Shown piece after piece: positions 59,801 to 64,000 of a stretch of 64,000 bases of DNA. How positions within the stretch are numbered: the first letter of the stretch is position 1; each line of letters begins with the position of its first letter. Below the pieces are notes generated by a model, which ran no database searches, had not been told where the DNA came from, and saw only the letters and a program-made list of their open reading frames with translations. Both the position numbers and the translations under genes were made by a program. The DNA lies in contig JBLDXI010000064.1 in NCBI GenBank assembly GCA_047495785.1, positions 868,001-932,000 of the forward strand, given 5' to 3'. This DNA comes from Lepidodermella squamata (Eukaryota; Gastrotricha).

Positions 59801-62800
59801 AAATCACGTATATTCTTGCTTCATTTGATAGTGGCAACACGGGCAAACACGTTTGCAGGCGATTCGCTAACATTTCGGATGACCGATATTTCGCTGCCAG
59901 CCAAAACAGGCTGGAACGCTGTTTTCAACCTTGTACGCATCGCAGCTATGCGGAATCGTGCTGAACCCAGGCAAATCACGCATATTCTTGCTTCATTTGA
60001 TAGTGGCAACACGGGGAAACTCGTTTGCAGGCGATTCGCTAACATTTCGGATGACCGATATTTCGCTGCCAGCCAAAACAGGCTGTAACGCTGTTTTCAA
60101 CCCTTGTACGCATCGCAGCTATACGGAATCGTGCTGAACCCAGATAAATCACGCATATTCTTGCTTCATTTGATAGTGGCAACACGGGCAAACACGTTTG
60201 CAGGCGATTCGCTAACATTTCGGATGACCGATATTTCGCTGCCAGCCAAAACAGGCTGGAACGCTGTTTTCAACCCTTGTACGCATCGCAGCTATGCGGA
60301 ATCGTGCTGAACCCAGGCAAATCACGCATATTCTTGCTTCATTTGATAGTGGCAACACGGGGAAACTCGTTTGCAGGCGATTCGCTAACATTTCGGATGA
60401 CCGATATTTCGCTGCTAGCCAAAACAGGCTGGAACGTTGTTTTCAACCCTTGTACGCATCGCAGCTATGCGGAATCGTGCTGAACCCAGGAAATCACGCA
60501 TATTCTTGCTTCATTTGATAGTGGCAACACGGGCAAACTCGTTTGCAGGCGATTCGCAACATTTCGGATGACCGATATTACGCTGCCAGCCAAAACAGGC
60601 TGTAACGCTGTTTCCAACCCTTGTACGCATCGCAGCTATGCGGAATCGTGCTGAACCCAGGCAAATCACGCATATTCTTGCTTCATTTGATCGTGGCAAC
60701 ACGGGCAAACTCGTTTGCAGGCGATTCGCTAACATTTCGGATGACCGATATTTCGCTGCCAGCCAAAACAGGCTGTAACGCTGTTTCCAACCCTTGTACG
60801 CATCGCAGCTATGCGGAATCGTGCTGAACCCAGGCAAATCACGCATATTCTTGCTTCATTTGATAGTGGCAACACGGGCAAACACGTTTGCAGGCGATTC
60901 GCTAACATTTCGGATGACCGATATTTCGCTGCCAGCCAAAACAGGCTGGAACGCTGTTTTCAACCCTTGTACGCATCGCAGCTATGCGGAATCGTGCTGT
61001 ACCAGGCAAATCACGCATATTCTTGCTTCATTTGATAGTGGCAACACGGGCAAACACGTTTGCAGGCGATTCGCTAACATTTCGGATGACCGATATTTCG
61101 CTGCCAGCCAAAACAGGCTGTAACGCTGTTTTCAACCCTTGTACGCATCGCAGCTATACGGAATCGTGCTGAACCCAGATAAATCACGCATATTCTTGCT
61201 TCATTTGATAGTGGCAACACGGGCAAACACGTTTGCAGGCGATTCGCTAACATTTCGGATGACCGATATTTCGCTGCCAGCCAAAACAGGCTGGAACGCT
61301 GTTTTCAACCCTTGTACGCATCGCAGCTATGCGGAATCGTGCTGAACCCAGGCAAATCACGCATATTCTTGCTTCATTTGATAGTGGCAACACGGGGAAA
61401 CTCGTTTGCAGGCGATTCGCTAACATTTCGGATGACCGATATTTCGCTGCCAGCCAAACAGGCTGTAACGCTGTTTTCAACCCTTGTACGCATCGCAGCT
61501 ATACGGAATCGTGCTGAACCCAGATAAATCACGCATATTCTTGCTTCATTTGATAGTGGCAACACGGGCAAACACGTTTGCAGGCGATTCGCTAACATTT
61601 CGGATGACCGATATTTCGCTGCCAGCCAAAACAGGCTGGAACGCTGTTTTCAACCCTTGTACGCATCGCAGCTATGCGGAATCGTGCTGAACCCAGGCAA
61701 ATCACGCATATTCTTGCTTCATTTGATAGTGGCAACACGGGGAAACTCGTTTGCAGGCGATTCGCTAACATTTCGGATGACCGATATTTCGCTGCCAGCC
61801 AAAACAGGCTGTAACGCTGTTTTCAACCCTTGTACGCATCGCAGCTATACGGAATCGTGCTGAACCCAGATAAATCACGCATATTCTTGCTTCATTTGAT
61901 AGTGGCAACACGGGCAAACACGTTTGCAGGCGATTCGCTAACATTTCGGATGACCGATATTTCGCTGCCAGCCAAAACAGGCTGGAACGCTGTTTTCAAC
62001 CCTTGTACGCATCGCAGCTATGCGGAATCGTGCTGAACCAGGCAAATCACGCATATTCTTGCTTCATTTGATAGTGGCAACACGGGCAAACTCGTTTGCA
62101 GGCGATTCGCTAACATTTCGGATGACCGATATTTCGCTGCCAGCCAAAACAGGCTGGAACGCTGTTTTCAACCCTTGTACGCATCGCAGCTATGCGGAAT
62201 CGTGCTGAACCCAGGCAATTCACGCATATTCTCGCTTCATTTGATAGTGGCAACACGGGCAAACTCGTTTGCAGGCGATTCGTTAACATTTCGGATGACC
62301 GATATTTCGCTGCCAGCCAAAACAGGCTGGAACGCTGTTTTCAACCCTTGTACGCATCGCAGCTATGCGGAATCGTGCTGAACCCAGGCAAATCACGCAT
62401 ATTCTTGCTTCATTTGATAGTGGCAACACGGGGAAACTCGTTTGCAGGCGATTCGCTAACATTTCGGATGACCGATATTTCGCTGCCAGCCAAAACAGGC
62501 TGGAACGCTGTTTTCAACCCTTGTACGCATCGCAGCTATGCGGAATCGTGCTGAACCCAGGCAAATCACGCATATTCTTGCTTCATTTGATAGTGGCAAC
62601 ACGGGGAAACTCGTTTGCAGGCGATTCGCTAATATTTCGGATGACCGATATTTCACTGCCAGCCAAAAACAGGCTGTAACGCTGTTTTCAACCCTTGTAC
62701 GCATCGCAGCTATGCGGAATCGTGCTGTACCCAGGCAAATCACGCATATTCTTGCTTCATTTGATAGTGGCAACACGGGCAAACTCGTTTGCAGGCGATT

Positions 62801-64000
62801 TGCTAACATTTCGGATGACCGATATTTCGCTGCCAGCCAAAACAGGCTGTAACGCTGTTTCAAACCCTTTTACGCATCGCAGCTATGCGGAATCGTGCTG
62901 AACCCAGGCAAATCACGCATATTCTTGCTTCATTTGATAGTGGCAACACGGGCAAACACGTTTGCAGGCGATTCGCTAATATTTCGGATGACCGATATTT
63001 CGCTGCCAGCCAAAACAGGCTGGAACGCTGTTTTCAACCCTTGTACGCATCGCAGCTATGCGGAATCGTGCTGTACCCAGGCAATTCACGCATATTCTTG
63101 CTTCATTTGATAAGTGGCAACACGGGCAAACTCGTTTGCAGGCGATTCGTTAACATTTCAGATGACCGATATTTCGCTGCCAGCCAAAACAGGCTGTAAC
63201 GCTGTTTTCAACCCTTGTACGCATCGCAGCTATACGGAATCGTGCTGAACCCAGATAAATCACGTATATTCTTGCTTCATTTGATAGTGGCAACACGGGC
63301 AAACACGTTTGCAGGCGATTCGCTAACATTTCGGATGACCGATATTTCGCTGCCAGCCAAAACAGGCTGTAACGCTGTTTTCAACCCTTGTACGCATCGC
63401 AGCTATACGGAATCGTGCTGAACCCAGATAAATCACGCATATTCTTGCTTCATTTGATAGTGGCAACACGGGCAAACACGTTTGCAGGCGATTCGCTAAC
63501 ATTTCGGATGACCGATATTTCGCTGCCAGCCAAAACAGGCTGGAACGCTATTTTCAACCCTTGTACGCATCGCAGCTTTGCGGAATCGTGCTGAACCCAG
63601 GCAAATCACGCATATTCTTGCTTCATTTGATAGTGGCAACACGGGGAAACTCGTTTGCAGGCGATTCGCTAACATTTCGGATGACCGATATTTCGCTGCC
63701 AGCCAAAACAGGCTGGAACGCTATTTTCAACCCTTGTACGCATCGCAGCTTTGCGGAATCGTGCTGAACCCAGGCAAATCACGCATATTCTTGCTTCATT
63801 TGATAGTGGCAACACGGGGAAACTCGTTTGCAGGCGATTCGCTAACATTTCGGATGACCGATATTTCGCTGCCAGCCAAAACAGGCTGTAACGCTGTTTT
63901 CAACCCTTGTACGCATCGCAGCTATACGGAATCGTGCTGTACCCAGGCAAATCACGCATATTCTTGCTTCATTTGATAGTGGCAACACGGGCAAACTCGT
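50819..64000 (-). repeat. 173-bp satellite array, inverted orientation (right arm)
   Basis: About 76 copies of the same monomer on the opposite strand, running to the window edge. The order of variants mirrors the left arm: position x matches 101,613 minus x near the centre and 101,607 minus x near the window end. Examples are the GCTAGCAG variant (47,072 and 41,191 on the left; 54,531 and 60,415 on the right), the GCGAGGCG variant (43,398, 44,608 and 46,166; 58,209, 57,000 and 55,443) and the AGCGAGAAT variant (39,370; 62,232). About 27 single-base indels break the register here, whereas the left arm has almost none. Confidence 0.95.

Noticed and set aside
14281-64000. Hundreds of open stretches of 60-260 codons on both strands within the satellite
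   Set aside because: They recur every 173 bp, on both strands and in several frames at once, with no start context, splice signals or codon bias. The monomer is not a multiple of three, and the long ones in the right arm arise only where one-base indels shift frame.
14203-64000. CRISPR-like or bacterial repeat array
   Set aside because: There are no short repeats separated by unique spacers. The whole 173-bp unit repeats, and the flanking genes are spliced eukaryotic genes.

Overview
The window is animal nuclear DNA. Its genes are split by short GT-AG introns (about 50-100 bp, a few of 180-480 bp), carry AATAAA poly(A) signals and in places TATA boxes, and two of them encode predicted secreted cysteine-rich proteins. 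The compact introns suggest a small-genome invertebrate such as an ecdysozoan. I cannot name the taxon from the sequence.

Gene region, 1 to about 14.2 kb. (1) 1-2552 (+): the 3' part of an ABCC/MRP-type ABC transporter, entering the window inside NBD1 and complete to its stop, with one 51-bp intron. (2) 3593-4519 (-): a five-exon gene reconstructed here from splice signals. It encodes a 139-residue secreted protein with ten cysteines in the mature part, with a TATA box upstream and a poly(A) signal downstream. (3) 6122-7591 (+): a three-exon, 349-residue multi-pass membrane protein of the DUF1295 (steroid 5-alpha-reductase-like) family. (4) 8904-12998 (+): a sixteen-exon gene for a 706-residue secreted protein built from 13 consecutive four-cysteine modules, several encoded by exactly one phase-0 exon each. 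I do not recognise the families of genes 2 and 4. The intergenic DNA holds a strong 91-bp hairpin at 3015-3105, a weaker hairpin with CA repeats near 5.7 kb, and little else I can interpret.

Satellite region, about 14.2 kb to the window end (78% of the window). This is one satellite with a 173-bp monomer, about 288 copies in all. From 14,203 to about 50,818 it runs in one orientation (about 212 copies). At about 50,806 it flips, and from 50,819 to 64,000 it is the reverse complement. The flip is not a simple change of direction: the right arm is a near-exact mirror image of the left arm from about 37,607 to 50,794, monomer variant by monomer variant, so the window contains at least 26 kb of near-perfect palindrome with a 24-nt spacer. 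The right arm carries about 27 scattered one-base indels, mostly in short homopolymers, that the left arm lacks. The turn sits on a 6-bp microhomology. This fits either a fold-back (chimeric) long read or amplification product extending a contig end, or a very young palindromic duplication. I consider an artefact at least as likely as biology. The left arm also shows overlapping higher-order duplications (10, 11, 13, 16, 20, 23, 25 and 34 monomers) and two domains of monomer subtypes that meet near 24.8 kb.

The genes show no obvious operon-like or pathway link. Two encode secreted cysteine-rich proteins and two encode membrane proteins, lying next to a block that looks like centromeric or other constitutive heterochromatin.
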